DNA of 64,000 nucleotides, taken from Clarkia xantiana subsp. parviflora (taxonomy: Eukaryota > Streptophyta > Magnoliopsida > Myrtales > Onagraceae). The DNA lies in contig JAPTYO010000011.1 of the NCBI GenBank assembly GCA_036873135.1, forward strand, positions 7,059,071-7,123,070. Reading direction: 5' to 3'. Made by a program: the position numbers and the translations under genes. Below are positions 34,896-45,500 of the stretch, in pieces (the first letter of the stretch is position 1; every line of letters begins with the position of its first letter). The notes below the pieces were generated by a model, which saw only the letters and a program-made list of their open reading frames with translations, was not told the origin of the DNA and did not search any database.

Positions 34896-35797
34896 CTAAC
34901 CTTTCGGTTTTGATCGTTGGTTGGACGCAAGCATCTTGATTTTGTCCGTCGCTTGATTTTCCGGCCGAAAGGCTTTGTTTCCTATCATCATGGTTAGTGC
35001 AATAGGAAGTGTATATGCGTAAATATGATTATCGTCGGAGACATGAGCAAACGGTAATGCGCTATGCGAACATGTATCTATCAACATGTATGCATGAGTG
35101 ATGGACGTGGCAAGATCGTAATTACACAATGCAAGAAATAGAAACCGTAAGCTTCTAAAATGACTAAGTGATTACCGAATCATGGATCATGCAATTGCAA
35201 CATACGCACATAATGATGGGTTTGATACGTGCGACGTCAAGATATGCATAGGAGTAGATAGTTTTAAAAAGAGAGGATAGAGTATACCGTAGGGGTTTAG
35301 TCTTGAGTGTAGGTAAACTAATCATTTGATCCTTATCCACAAAGCATCTCTTTGGGATTAGTAAATACACACATCCCCATTTATCCTTCCAGCACCCTAG
35401 GAGTTCACCATTCCACTCCCTTTGCAGGTAATTCATTCATCCTTTCCCGAAATTGCTTTTGTGCTTTAAAGTTTCTTCGCCGTCGGGGAGCTTAGATACG
35501 TTTTGACAGTTTCGAGTCTGATTTTTGGCTTGTTTTTGGAAGTTGATACCACCATTCGACTCGGTTCGTCGCAAGGATTCCAGCGCCGCCTTTGGAGCCG
35601 CCAGAAGACCTCGCACGCGCCCTCACGCGCCGCCGCGAGTGGAGTGGCTTCGCCGGAGCGTGTGGCCCACGCGCCGCCTTCCCGGGCTCGCCTCGTTTCG
35701 GTCCACACCTTCCCGGAATCGTCTCGACGAGGGGAGTCCATTGGAATACCTTTCGTCACGTTTTGAGGTAGTTTGGAAACCCAATTTTAAAAGATAG
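34896..35797 (-). other. Conserved 3' ORF block of II
   Basis: Three adjoining minus-strand ORFs: 34896-35129 (77 aa), 35164-35436 (90 aa, with CWKDKWGCVYLLIPKRCFVDKDQ) and 35466-35759 (97 aa, GC-rich, Arg-rich). The same three occur at 41,923-42,781 and 58,679-59,642. The third overlaps an equally open antisense frame. I do not recognise them. They may be remnants of a captured gene or structural 3' sequence. Confidence 0.4.
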
Positions 35798-36477
35798 CTT
35801 CGACTTGACTTTGGATGTCGCCGGATTGTTGTTCGTTTGGGCTATTTTTCGTTGTTGATGTATGGAACTGCTTGTTGATGCTTGTATATCAAATAATCGC
35901 TGATTGATTGCCGTTACTATCGCCGTTAGTTCATAACTTAGACGATTTTCACTCCCGTGGGTAGTTGAGGTAGAATTCCCCGTTCGGACATAGTGCCCCC
36001 GTGTCCTTGTGTAGGAGTTTTTGGTCGGTATGCATGATTTTCCTTCTTGGCGGGTTTTTGGTTGTCGGGGGTTGCCCAGTAACTTTAGGCATAGTCACTT
36101 GTCGTCTTGATGCCTTAGAGAAAAAATTTCCTTAAGGGTTGCCACGTTCGATTCTTACGGTTCGTCGCGTTAATCCCCCGTTTGCATGATAGCCCCTTAG
36201 GATGTTAGTCCCTTCCTTGGTGCGTACCAACTTTACTATGTGCGTGGAACTTGGTCACGTGTGTTGATGTTGATACGCGCGTTGACGTTGATACGCGCGT
36301 CGATGTTGAGTGTCAGGTATAGACTGTTGGTTATTACCTGCAAGTATGCTAAAACACTTAGGAAATATTTAAACGATATCTAATGCTTGTTACCATAGAT
36401 GTCGTTGTATGAGCTTTGTAGATGAGCGTCGTAGGTGTGCTTAAGGGGCATGGCTACTCGTTGTATGCAATCCATCT
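35798..36477 (-). other. II non-coding spacer
   Basis: T-rich on the plus strand, no supported ORF. It contains a few 18-bp GATACGCGCGTTGATGTT-type units at 36,262-36,310 and is matched by 42,799-43,280. Confidence 0.6.
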
Positions 36478-37372
36478 TTGTTGACATGTATGTGCGTACT
36501 GCGTACATGGCAATACTTAGAAAATATTCTCCCCTTGTCGACATGCATCCTCGTCGACATGTATGTACGTACATGGAAACACTTAGAAGATATTTTCTCC
36601 TTGTTGACATGCAACTTTGTCGACATGTATGTACGTACACGGAAACACTTAGAAAATATTCTCCCCTTGTCGACATGCATCCTCGTCGACATGTATGTAC
36701 GTACATGGAAACACTTAGAAAATATTTTCTCTTTGTTGACATGCAACTTTGTCGACATGTATGTACGTACACGGAAACACTTAGAAAATATTCTCCCCTT
36801 GTCGACATGCATCCTCGTCGACATGTATGTACGTACATGGAAACACTTAGAAAATATTTTTTCCTTGTTGACGTGCATCCTTGTCGACATGTATGTACGT
36901 ACATGGAAACACTTAGAAAATATTTTTTCCTTGTCGACGTGCATCCTTGTCGACATGTATGTACGTACATGGAAACACTTAGAAAATATTCTTTCCTTGT
37001 CGACGCGCATCCTTGTCGACATGTATGTACGTACATGGAAACACTTAGAAAATATTTTTCTCCTTGTCGACGTGCAACTTTGTCGACATGTATGTACGTA
37101 CACGGAAACACTTAGAAAATATTCTCCCCTTGTCGACATGCATCCTCGTCGACATGTATGTACGTACATGGAAACACTTAGAAAATATTTTTTCCTTGTT
37201 GACGTGCATCCTTGTCGACATGTATGTATTTACATGGAAACACTTAGAAAATATTTTTTCCTTGTCGACGTGCATCCTTGTCGACATGTATGTACGTACA
37301 TGGAAACACTTAGAAAATATTTTCTCCTTGTCGACGTGCATCCTCGTCGACATGTATGTACGTACATGGAAC
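36478..37372. repeat. 66-bp minisatellite of II
   Basis: About 13 units of 66 bp. Each has two GTCGAC sites (some GTTGAC), the palindrome ATGTACGTACAT and the palindrome AGAAAATATTTTCT. Because 66 is 22 codons, long ORFs of 180-299 codons appear on both strands (HVRTYMSTRMHVDKEKIFSK-like). They are products of the repeat, not evidence of genes. Confidence 0.93.
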
Positions 37373-37505
37373 TATGATACGCGCGTTAACTTTGATACGC
37401 GCATTGATGTTGATACGCGCGTTAACCTTGATACGCGCGTTGATGTTGATACGCGCGTTAACCTTGATACGCGCGTTGATGTTGATACGCGCGTTGATGT
37501 GTTGA
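37373..37505. repeat. 18/36-bp GCGCGTTGATGTTGATAC repeat of II
   Basis: About seven copies of TTGATACGCGCGTTGATG with alternating TTAACC versions, directly after the 66-bp array. It is the same motif as in 43,281-43,568 and 57,001-57,868. Confidence 0.88.
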
Positions 37506-38144
37506 AGAGGTTGCCCCCCTTGCGCGATGCTTGTTACTTGCTGCACGAAGACTTAATAAGTCTTGTACGTTTGTGGTTGTTCTCACATGGAGCGTCTGTT
37601 GCATAAGTGCTTGAATAAGTGTTGGTGCGTGCTTGCGCACTGACTGTATTGTTGATAGCACTTTCCAAGATATTAGATCTTGTTGATTTTCCCAGTTATC
37701 GCCGGCTGCAGTTTCTGTTTTTAGCATGACTCTCGAAAGATCCGACGCAGGGGCGTGTTCCTCGAGCGATTCTTGGTTCGTTATGCTGATCATGACCGTG
37801 CTAACTCTTTCTTGTGATAAGAGAGATAGAGTTGAGGGTTGTGTAGTGGCGTCTTCTGCCCCCGGTCGAGGGACCGGCCCAAGGAGGAGCGTTACTCCTA
37901 CTGAGATAAGTATTTGTTGATTTCTGATTGTCGCCCTTATGTTGAAGAGCTATGTTGTGCTGAACGTTGAAACAATCATTCTTGCATTTGTTGTTGACAT
38001 TATGAACTCTTTGCCATAAGTCCTTAGAGATGATGTAGACTTTTTGGTTGTTGTTGGGCTATTTGCTTCCAGCATGTTGAACCCTTTGTGAATGGGTTGA
38101 TGTTGATAATTCTTTGTTCATGCTTTTGCTTACATGATATTTCG
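37506..38144 (-). other. II spacer between gag2 and minisatellites
   Basis: No gene. It is homologous to 44,720-45,180 (same strand) and to 56,100-56,800 (opposite strand), including CCGGTCCCTCGACCGG, which can fold. In II a deletion joins gag2 directly to this module; the AT-rich module present in N and X (45,500-47,690 and 53,580-56,090) is missing. Confidence 0.65.
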
Positions 38145-39047
38145 TCACCTGGACCTGTTTTCAACAGTAATTATGTGATAACTTGTTAGTAATATTTCAT
38201 ACCTTGAGTTATCTATGTTGTCCATAACAATGCTTGCGTCTTCCTGCTTGTTCATTGTTGCTTGAACTCCTTTGTCCCAACTGAGGGGTGTACCCCACCT
38301 CAGTTCTTGTTCGCATGAGACTGCTGTCTCAAGCTTATACTTTAGGTCCGCCATGGTTTTTGTTGTTTGCCATCCATGAGTTCGTCCAAAGAGAAGGAAA
38401 GATCTGGCGTTCATGTTTGCATAGAACACACTTATCACTTCTTCTCTTGTTGCTTTTGCTGTTGAGGCGTTGGAGGAAAATTTGATGAAGTATTCCATGA
38501 TTGGCTCGTCTTCTCCCTGCTTTACGAGCCATATCTGGTGCCATGGCGAGAGCTGGATATTTCCTTGCTGGGACCAAACTGTAACAGCTTGTTCCATCAG
38601 TTGCTTCTTTCTTTCATCAACGACCTTCTGCCTCTTAAAGGAACTTATCATGGCCACATTGTATTGGGGCTTTGCTCTCAAGGCATTGACGTAGCAACGT
38701 CTTGCGGTTATTTGATCGCCGAGCACTTCCCCAATCCCGTGCTCTGTTGGGAACTTCATCTTTTGGTGGACGGTGGAGGGCACGATCACATAGGGATTGA
38801 TCGTTGTTCGTCCCAAGATTCCGTTGTAGGCTCCGAGAGATTCTACAACTACGAAAGTGACGTTGATATGTAATGCTCTCCACCCCTGGCCAAGGATGAC
38901 AGGAAGTGTGATTGTACCCAAGGGTTGTGTAGCTGCTCCTGCGAAGCTGACTAATGAGAAGGTTCTTGGGGACAAGTCTTTGACAGACTTTCCTAGTTGT
39001 TCCAGAACTCTGACATGTAGAATGTCAGCAGCTTCCACCATCCACAA
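38145..39047 (-). pseudogene. Protease (rest) and Gag2 of II, frameshifted and truncated
   Basis: It continues the II polyprotein in another frame. It begins within the protease after VDGGS (ADILHVRVLEQLG) and includes the conserved LGAYNGILGRTTINPY, then the Gag2 segment (EPIMEYFIKFSSNAS, FLLFGRTHGWQTTKTMADL). It ends with an unrelated tail because a deletion removed the second CHHC knuckle seen in N at ~47,800. No RT follows. Confidence 0.8.
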
Positions 39048-41094
39048 GAATTCTTTTCACATCGTACCCGTCAATATCCATGGTAATGACTAAAGCATCA
39101 TCGTGGGGGTAAACGATATGCTTCAAGCCTTCCCTGGAGAATTGGATGACTACATCTTCTTGCTTGAGTTGCTTGCGCTTTCCGTACTTTGGCAGTGTTG
39201 CTGCTTGGGATGCATAAATGTCCCGAGCATTAGATATGTGTCCTCCGGCGGCAGGCCCTCCATGTATTACATTGATCACACCTCGCTTGGCTGGCGGAGG
39301 GTTGTCATTGACCTTCTCTTTTCCCTTGTTTGTTCTTTTTGACGACTCTGGCTGAGTCTTTTTCGAGGGGTTGTTGCCTTGATCAACAAATTGTTTCAAT
39401 TCGCCCTTGAGGACGAAATTGTTGATTCGGAAGCGAAGACTGACGCAGCTATCGGTCTCATGGCCGAAGACTTCGTGGTTTTCACACCACTTGTCCTTGT
39501 CTCTTCCCAGTGGGCCTTTCCTGAAGTTGTTTGGCTCCTTCCACATATTTGCGTCTTTCATTTCTTTCAAAATCACCGACAGCGGGGCGTTCAGAGGGAT
39601 GCAGTCGGCGAGATTTACTTCTTTTGGCTTTTGAAAGTCCCCTTGGAAAGGTCTTTTTGGCTGAGGTTGCCAATGTCTTCCTTGTTGGCTGCCTGGGTGT
39701 GGCTTTGGTTGGTACTGTTTTGGATTATCTTTTGCCTTAGCTGCAGCAATTTTTGCCTTGTTCTGGCTTCTGAATCTCTCAAGGTCTATGTACTCCTTTA
39801 CTCTTGCGGCCAATTCCTCCATGGATTCCGCCGGGCGCTTTGCCATTTTTTCAGCTAAGGCATTGCCTCTTCGACCGATATTTCGGATGAATGCTCGAAC
39901 AATTTCTCCTTCGGTCAGGTTTCCTTGAATGTCAGAAATGTTCTGATTAAAGCGGACGTAGTAGTCAGCAAGGGACTCTTCGTTCTGCTGTTGGACGTCG
40001 TCCAGAGCGTTTGCCCCTTTCAATAGTGTGCGCTCGCCCATGTATCGTTGGATGAACTTGGCTTTTAGGTCTGCCCATGAAGTAATACTTCCGCATGGCA
40101 ATGAGAAGAACCAGTGCGCTGCAGACCCAACAAGAGTTTGTGAAAACGTCATTGTGAAATGATGTGGGTTCTTCGTCCTGCCTAGCAGAGAGGCCTCGTG
40201 CCTTTGCACGTGTTCAATTGGGTCTCCTTTTCCCCGGTAGGGGTCTCCTCCAATTCGGTACAGTGCGTCTGGGACGCGACTGTTCACCAAGTGGTCAGCG
40301 AACGGATGTGACGCCCTTTCTTCAAGAGCGCGCATACCCTTCATTTTGGCCTCCTTCATCTTCTTCTCCACCAGTTCTTCTAACATCTCGGCAGTGAATC
40401 CTTTTACCGGTTCAGCATAACCTGTTGAAGGATTTTGCTGATCATTGTTGCGGTAGATGTCAGATTGATCCCTGCTTGTGGCCTGAAAATGATCGTCTCT
40501 TGGTGGTTGCTGTGGGTGGTAGAATGGGGGCTGCCTTTCATTCCTCCACTGTTGGGCTCCTTGGAAAGGAGTGTATGACCGTGCAGGTTCATATCTTGCG
40601 TGCTGATTTCCGCCCTGGAAAGGATTGCCATAGCGAGTAGTGTCTTGCGACATCTCCCTTGCTGGCGCAGCATACTGTTGGTTGGCCGGAGGTGGCTGAG
40701 CTGCGTATCCTTGGTTTTTGAGAGACTCGCGGAATGCGAGAAGCTCTTCCAGCGCAGCCATCATCGCTGGAGTAACGGTGGGCATCGGGTTTGCCCCCGC
40801 TCTTTGCTCGCCTTGCGGCATTTCTGTCTGGGATTCATCTCCATGTACTTCTGGCTCGAAACCAGGCGGATGTGCGTGGTGCTTGTCCCTTGACTCTCTG
40901 TGATGTGCGTTGGGCACATTGCCAGTCGGTATGGATGAAGCTACGGAAGTAGCTCTTGGGATGTGGGAGGGTCCTGACTGGCTCCCAGTTGGAGCTTGGC
41001 ATCCTGCTCTTTTGTTCACCGGGGACTTCCTGGGACGCCCGGGCCTTTTCCTTAAGTGTTTCACCTCTTCGGGAGGGTTGTGATCACTCGCCAT
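39025..41094 (-). CDS. Gag and start of protease, element II
   Basis: 689 residues. N-terminal AT-hook-like KRPGRPRKSP, Pro/Gln-rich linker, Retrotrans_gag-like capsid domain (AAHWFFSLP, FIQRYMGERTLLKG, ALAEKMAKRPAESMEEL), then a CHHC knuckle from C537 (WCENHEVFGHETDSC). The frame enters the protease (ILVDGGS) and stops three codons later, because about 2 bp are missing relative to the E1 and N sequences (near 39,030). The start ATG is the first after the primer site. Gag itself looks intact, so particles could form, but protease would need frameshifting or supply in trans. Confidence 0.87.
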   Translation of the reverse strand: MASDHNPPEEVKHLRKRPGRPRKSPVNKRAGCQAPTGSQSGPSHIPRATSVASSIPTGNVPNAHHRESRDKHHAHPPGFEPEVHGDESQTEMPQGEQRAGANPMPTVTPAMMAALEELLAFRESLKNQGYAAQPPPANQQYAAPAREMSQDTTRYGNPFQGGNQHARYEPARSYTPFQGAQQWRNERQPPFYHPQQPPRDDHFQATSRDQSDIYRNNDQQNPSTGYAEPVKGFTAEMLEELVEKKMKEAKMKGMRALEERASHPFADHLVNSRVPDALYRIGGDPYRGKGDPIEHVQRHEASLLGRTKNPHHFTMTFSQTLVGSAAHWFFSLPCGSITSWADLKAKFIQRYMGERTLLKGANALDDVQQQNEESLADYYVRFNQNISDIQGNLTEGEIVRAFIRNIGRRGNALAEKMAKRPAESMEELAARVKEYIDLERFRSQNKAKIAAAKAKDNPKQYQPKPHPGSQQGRHWQPQPKRPFQGDFQKPKEVNLADCIPLNAPLSVILKEMKDANMWKEPNNFRKGPLGRDKDKWCENHEVFGHETDSCVSLRFRINNFVLKGELKQFVDQGNNPSKKTQPESSKRTNKGKEKVNDNPPPAKRGVINVIHGGPAAGGHISNARDIYASQAATLPKYGKRKQLKQEDVVIQFSREGLKHIVYPHDDALVITMDIDGYDVKRILVDGGSC

Positions 41095-41121
41095 TACTTC
41101 TGCGGTAGCTTTTTGTTCGAA

Positions 41122-41139
41122 TCACGTAGACGGCGCCAA
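41122..41139 (-). other. II primer binding site
   Basis: On the minus strand TTGGCGCCGTCTACGTGA directly follows the LTR end GCAACA. The same 18 nt occur in N and X. Confidence 0.8.
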
Positions 41140-41922
41140 TGTTGCGTCCGGGGTGAGCGAGGTCGTGAGGACGCGTCGGTTAGTGTAATTGTGTGGGCCG
41201 TAACCCTTCTGTCAGGCGGAGGTTGGGCCACTGACGAGTGTTCGGACTTATTCCCGCGTGAGGTCTGAGTCTCGGAAAGGTTGTGACCCGGCAAGGTTGT
41301 GACCCGGCAAGGTTGTGACCCGGCAAGTCTGTGTCTCAAGCGTCGGATCCTGCACAAAGGACCAATGCTAGCACGGAGAGGGGGGGTGGTGCTAGCGGAG
41401 CCCTCTCCGATGCCTAAGTCACTATAGTGGCAAAAAGGTAATTTCTAGAGAGAGAGAATTCTAGAGAGAAGTCAGAGCTCAAAATACCAAAGTTGGGCAA
41501 AATGAGAGAATGTGTGAAAATGGGTGGCCAAGACCTCCTATTTATAGGCTTTCTTGGGACCAGACTCGGTTTTAAAGCGGTTTGATGACGGTTCAAGAAC
41601 GTGCGGTAACCGTCATCCTTGTTGGTAGTACGTGAACTTGACTTCTCTACGCGTAACGGTAATCGCGGGTACGGTAATAGCGCGATACCCGTAAGGCATT
41701 CCGGGCCTCGTCGAATTTGGGCAATTCGGCGAGGTCCGAATTGTCACGCAACCCGGACCTCCGGATTGCACTGCAATCCGGAGGTCCGGTCCGGACGCGC
41801 GTAAACGCGCCTCCGGACCGTTTTGATACCGTGGGAGATGTTTTTAAACCGACATGTAATTTTTGACGTGTCGACGAGGCCCGAAACGTAAACACGAACC
41901 CGAATTGGACACTTATCCATCA
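41140..41922 (-). repeat. II 5' LTR (LTR C)
   Basis: 783 bp, reverse orientation. Fewer U3 palindromes (one CCGGACCTCCGG block) and three 16-bp CCCGGCAAG units (41,277-41,326). Confidence 0.92.
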
Positions 41923-41927
41923 CTAAC

Positions 41928-42798
41928 CTTTCAGTTTTAATCGTTGGTCGGACGCAAGCATCTTGATTTCGTCCGTCGCTTGATTTTCCGACCGAATGGC
42001 TTTGTTTCCTATTACCATGGTTAGTGTGATAGGAAATGTATATGCGCGAATATGATTATCGTCGGGGACATGAGCAAACGGTAATGCGCTATGCGGACAT
42101 GTATCTATCAACATGTATGCATGAGTGATGGACGTGGCAAGATCGTAATTACACAATGCAAGAAATAGAAACCGTAAGCTTCTAAAATGACTAAGTGATT
42201 ACCGAATCATGAATCATGTAATTGCAACATACGTGTATAGTATTGGATTTGATACGTGCGAAGTCAAGACATGCATAGGAGTAGATATTTTAAGAGGAGA
42301 GGGTAGAGTATACCGTAGGGGTTTAGTCTTGAATGTAGGTAAACTAACCCTTTGATCCTTATCCACAAAGCATCTCTTTGGGATTAGTAAATACACACAT
42401 CCCCATTTATCCTTCCAGCACCTTGGGAGTTCACCATTCCATTCCCTTTGCAGGTAATTCACTCACCCTTTCCCGAAATTGCTTTTGTGTTCAAAGTTTC
42501 TTCGCCGTCGTGGAGCTTAGATACGTTTTGACAGTTTCGAGTCTGATTTTTTACTTGTTTTTGGAAGTTGACACCACCATTCGACTCGGTTCGTCCCAAG
42601 GATTCCAACGCCACCTTCGGAGCCTCCAGGAGCCACCGGACGCGCCCTCACGCGCCGCGAGTAGGGCGTCTTCGCCGGAGCGTGTGGGCCACGCGCCGCC
42701 TTCCCGACCTCGCCTCGTTGCGGTCCTTACCTTCCCGGAATCGTCTCGACGAGGGGAATCCATTGGGATACTTTTCGTCACGTTTTGAGGTAGTTTAG
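41928..42798 (-). other. Conserved 3' ORF block of N
   Basis: Same three ORFs as in II: about 41,923-42,156 (77 codons), 42,214-42,462 (82 codons, CWKDKWGCVYLLIPKRCFVDKDQ) and 42,551-42,781. It continues N's 3' region after the II insertion. The antisense frame 42,378-42,788 (136 codons) is also conserved as open, so the coding strand is undecided. Confidence 0.4.
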
Positions 42799-43280
42799 AA
42801 ACCCAATTTTAAAAGATAGCTTCGACTTGACTTTGAATGTCGCCGGATTGTTGTTCGTTTGAGCTATTTTTCGTTGTTGATGTATGGAACTGCTTGTTGA
42901 TGCTTGTATGTCGAATAATTGCTGATTGATTGCCGTTACTATCGCCGTTAGTTCATAACTTAGATGATTTTCACTCCCGTGGGTAGTTGAGGTAGAATTC
43001 CCCGTTCGGACATAGTGCCCCCGTGTCTGTGTAGGAGTTTTTGGTCGGTATGCATGATTTTTCTTCTTGACGGGTTTTTGGTTGATGGGGGTTGCCCAGT
43101 AACTTTAGGCATAGTTATTTGTCGTCTTGATGCCTTAGAGAAAAATTTTCCTTAAGCGTTGCCACGTTCGATTCTTACGGTTCGTCGCGTTAATTCCCCG
43201 TTTACATGATGGCCCCTTAGGATGTTAGTCCCTTCCTTGGTACGTACCAATTTTACTATGTGCGTGGGACTTGTACACGT
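42799..43280 (-). other. N spacer
   Basis: Non-coding and homologous to 35,798-36,280. No gene seen. Confidence 0.6.
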
Positions 43281-43568
43281 GCGTTGATTTTGATACGCGC
43301 GTTGATGTTGATACGCGCGTCGATGTTGAGGCGCGCGTTGATGTTGATACGCGCGTTGATGTTGATACGGGCGTTGATGTTGATACGCGCGTCGATGTTG
43401 ATACGCGCGTCGATGTTGATACGCGCGTCGATGTTGATACGCGCGTCGATGTTGATACGCGCGTTGATGTTGATACGCGCGTCGATGTTGATACGCGCAT
43501 CGATGTTGATACGCGCGTCGATGTTGATACGCACGTTGATATTGATACGCGCGTTGATGTTGAGCGTC
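43281..43568. repeat. 18-bp GATACGCGCGTCGATGTT minisatellite
   Basis: About 16 copies of an 18-bp unit, very regular, with T/C variation (GTTGATG or GTCGATG). Six codons per unit gives spurious ORFs on both strands (STRV- and INAR-type repeats). Confidence 0.93.
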
Positions 43569-43732
43569 AGGTATAAACTGTTGGTTTTTACCTGCAAGTA
43601 TGCTAAAACACTTAGAAAATATTTAAACGATATCTAACGCTTGTTACCATAGATGTCGTTGTATGAGCTTTGTCGATGAGCGTCGTAGGTGTGCTTAGGG
43701 GACATAGCTACTCGTCGTATGCAATCCATCTT

Positions 43733-44688
43733 TGTTGACATGTATGTGCGTACATGGAAATACTTAGAAAAATATTTTCTCCTTGTCGACGTGCATCCTT
43801 GTTGACATGTATGTACGTACATGGAAACACTTAGAAAATATTTTCTCATTGTCGACGTGCATCCTTGTCGACATGTATGTACGTACATGGAAACACTTAG
43901 AAAATATTTTCTCCTTGTTGACGTGCATCCTTGTCGACATGTATGTACGTACATGGAAACACTTAGGAAATATTTTCTCCTTGTCGACGTGCATCCCTGT
44001 CGACATGTATGTACGTACATGGAAACACTTAGAAAATATTTTCTCCTTGTCGACGTGCATCCCTGTCGACATGTATGTACGTACATTGAAATACTTAGAA
44101 AATATTTTCTCCTTGTCGACGTGCATCCTTGTCGACATGTATGTACGTACATGGAAACACTTAGGAAATATTTTCTCCTTGTCGACGTGCATCCTTGTTG
44201 ACATGTATGTACGTACATGGAAACACTTAGAAAATATTTTCTCCTTGTCGACGTGCATCCTTGTCGACATGTATGTGCGTACATGGAAACACTTAGAAAA
44301 TATTTTCTCCTTGTTGACGTGCATCCTTGTCGACATGTATGTACGTACATGGAAACACTTAGGAAATATTTTCTCCTTGTCGACGTGCATCCTTGTCGAC
44401 ATGTATGTACGTACATGGAAACACTTAGAAAATATTTTCTCCTTGTCGACGTGCATCCCTGTCGACATGTATGTACGTACATGGAAATACTTAGAAAATA
44501 TTTTCTCCTTGTCGACGTGCATCCTTGTCGACATGTATGTACGTACATGGAAACACTTAGGAAATATTTTCTCCTTGTCGACGTGCATCCTTGTCGACAT
44601 GTATGTACGTACATGGAAACACTTAGAAAATATTTTCTCCTTGTCGACATGTATCCCTGTCGACGTGTATGTACGTGCATGGAAACAT
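43733..44688. repeat. 66-bp minisatellite of N
   Basis: About 14 units of exactly 66 bp (for example 43851 to 43917), the same unit as in II. It creates ORFs of 447 and 378 codons on the minus strand and 351 on the plus strand, none of which has a non-repeat domain. Confidence 0.93.
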
Positions 44689-45500
44689 GATACGCGCGTT
44701 GACTTTGATACGCGCATTGATGTGTTGAAGAGGTTACCCCCCCTTGCGCGATGCTTGTTACTTGCTGCACGAAGACTTAATAAGTCTTGTACGTTTGTGG
44801 TTGTTCTCACATGGAGCGTCTGTTGCATAAGTGCTTGAATAAGTGTTGGTGCGTGCTTGCGCACTGACTGTATTGTTGATAGCACTTTCCAAGATATTAG
44901 ATCTTGTTGATTTTCCCAGTTATCGCCGGCTGCAGTTTCTGTTTTTAGCATAATTCTCGAAAGATCCGACGCAGGGGCGTGTTCCTCGAGCGATTCTTGG
45001 TTCTTTATGCTGAGCATGACCGTGCTAACTCTTTCTTGTGATAAGAGAAATAGAGTTGAGGGTTGTGTAGTGGCGTCTTCTGCCCCCCGGTCGAGGGACC
45101 GGCCCAAGGAGGAGCGTTACTCCTACTGAGGTAAGTGTTTGTTGATAATTCTTTGTTCATGCTTTTGCTTGCATGACATTTCGTCACCTGGACATTGTTA
45201 AGTGCTGTGATTGCCCCTCTTGGCTAGGTTCCAAGGCATGGCGAGATGGGTAGAGCATAGGATGTTGCGACTTGCGCATTGTAGATTTTGTTTGGAGAAA
45301 ACGGCGGCAACTTCTGCTTGTTCTGCCGAGTCCTGTTAGAGATGATGGCATTTTTTAATCTGTGCCATCTTTTGGATATGTTGAACTCATTTCTGAGTCT
45401 GTTTGCCCCCCAGCTTCTATGCTTGAAGACTTGTTGTAGTTGTTCCTTATTTGTTGCTTACGACTTGTTCGCTTTGAACTACGTCGTTTGAACCTGCTTT
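44689..45500 (-). other. N spacer module shared with II and X
   Basis: Non-coding and matched by 37,376-38,144 and, in reverse, 56,100-56,800. No supported ORF. Confidence 0.55.

Larger units (their letters stand above)
33954..41922 (-). mobile_element. II: complete LTR retrotransposon, Gag-PR-Gag2, non-autonomous
   Basis: 7,969 bp, flanked by CTAAC (33949-33953 and 41923-41927). LTRs are 860 and 783 bp. It has a primer site, Gag, a frameshifted protease-Gag2 and long minisatellites; no RT, RNase H or integrase. It lies inside N's 3' non-coding region and is the youngest layer in this part of the nest. Confidence 0.93.

Noticed and set aside
36380..37606. ORFs of 180-299 codons on both strands
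   Set aside because: Same 66-bp and 18-bp repeats in element II; repeat periodicity explains them.
43764..45107. Long ORF (447 codons, minus) and its companions of 378 and 351 codons
   Set aside because: They run through the 66-bp minisatellite, whose 22-codon period has no stops on either strand. No domain exists outside the repeat.
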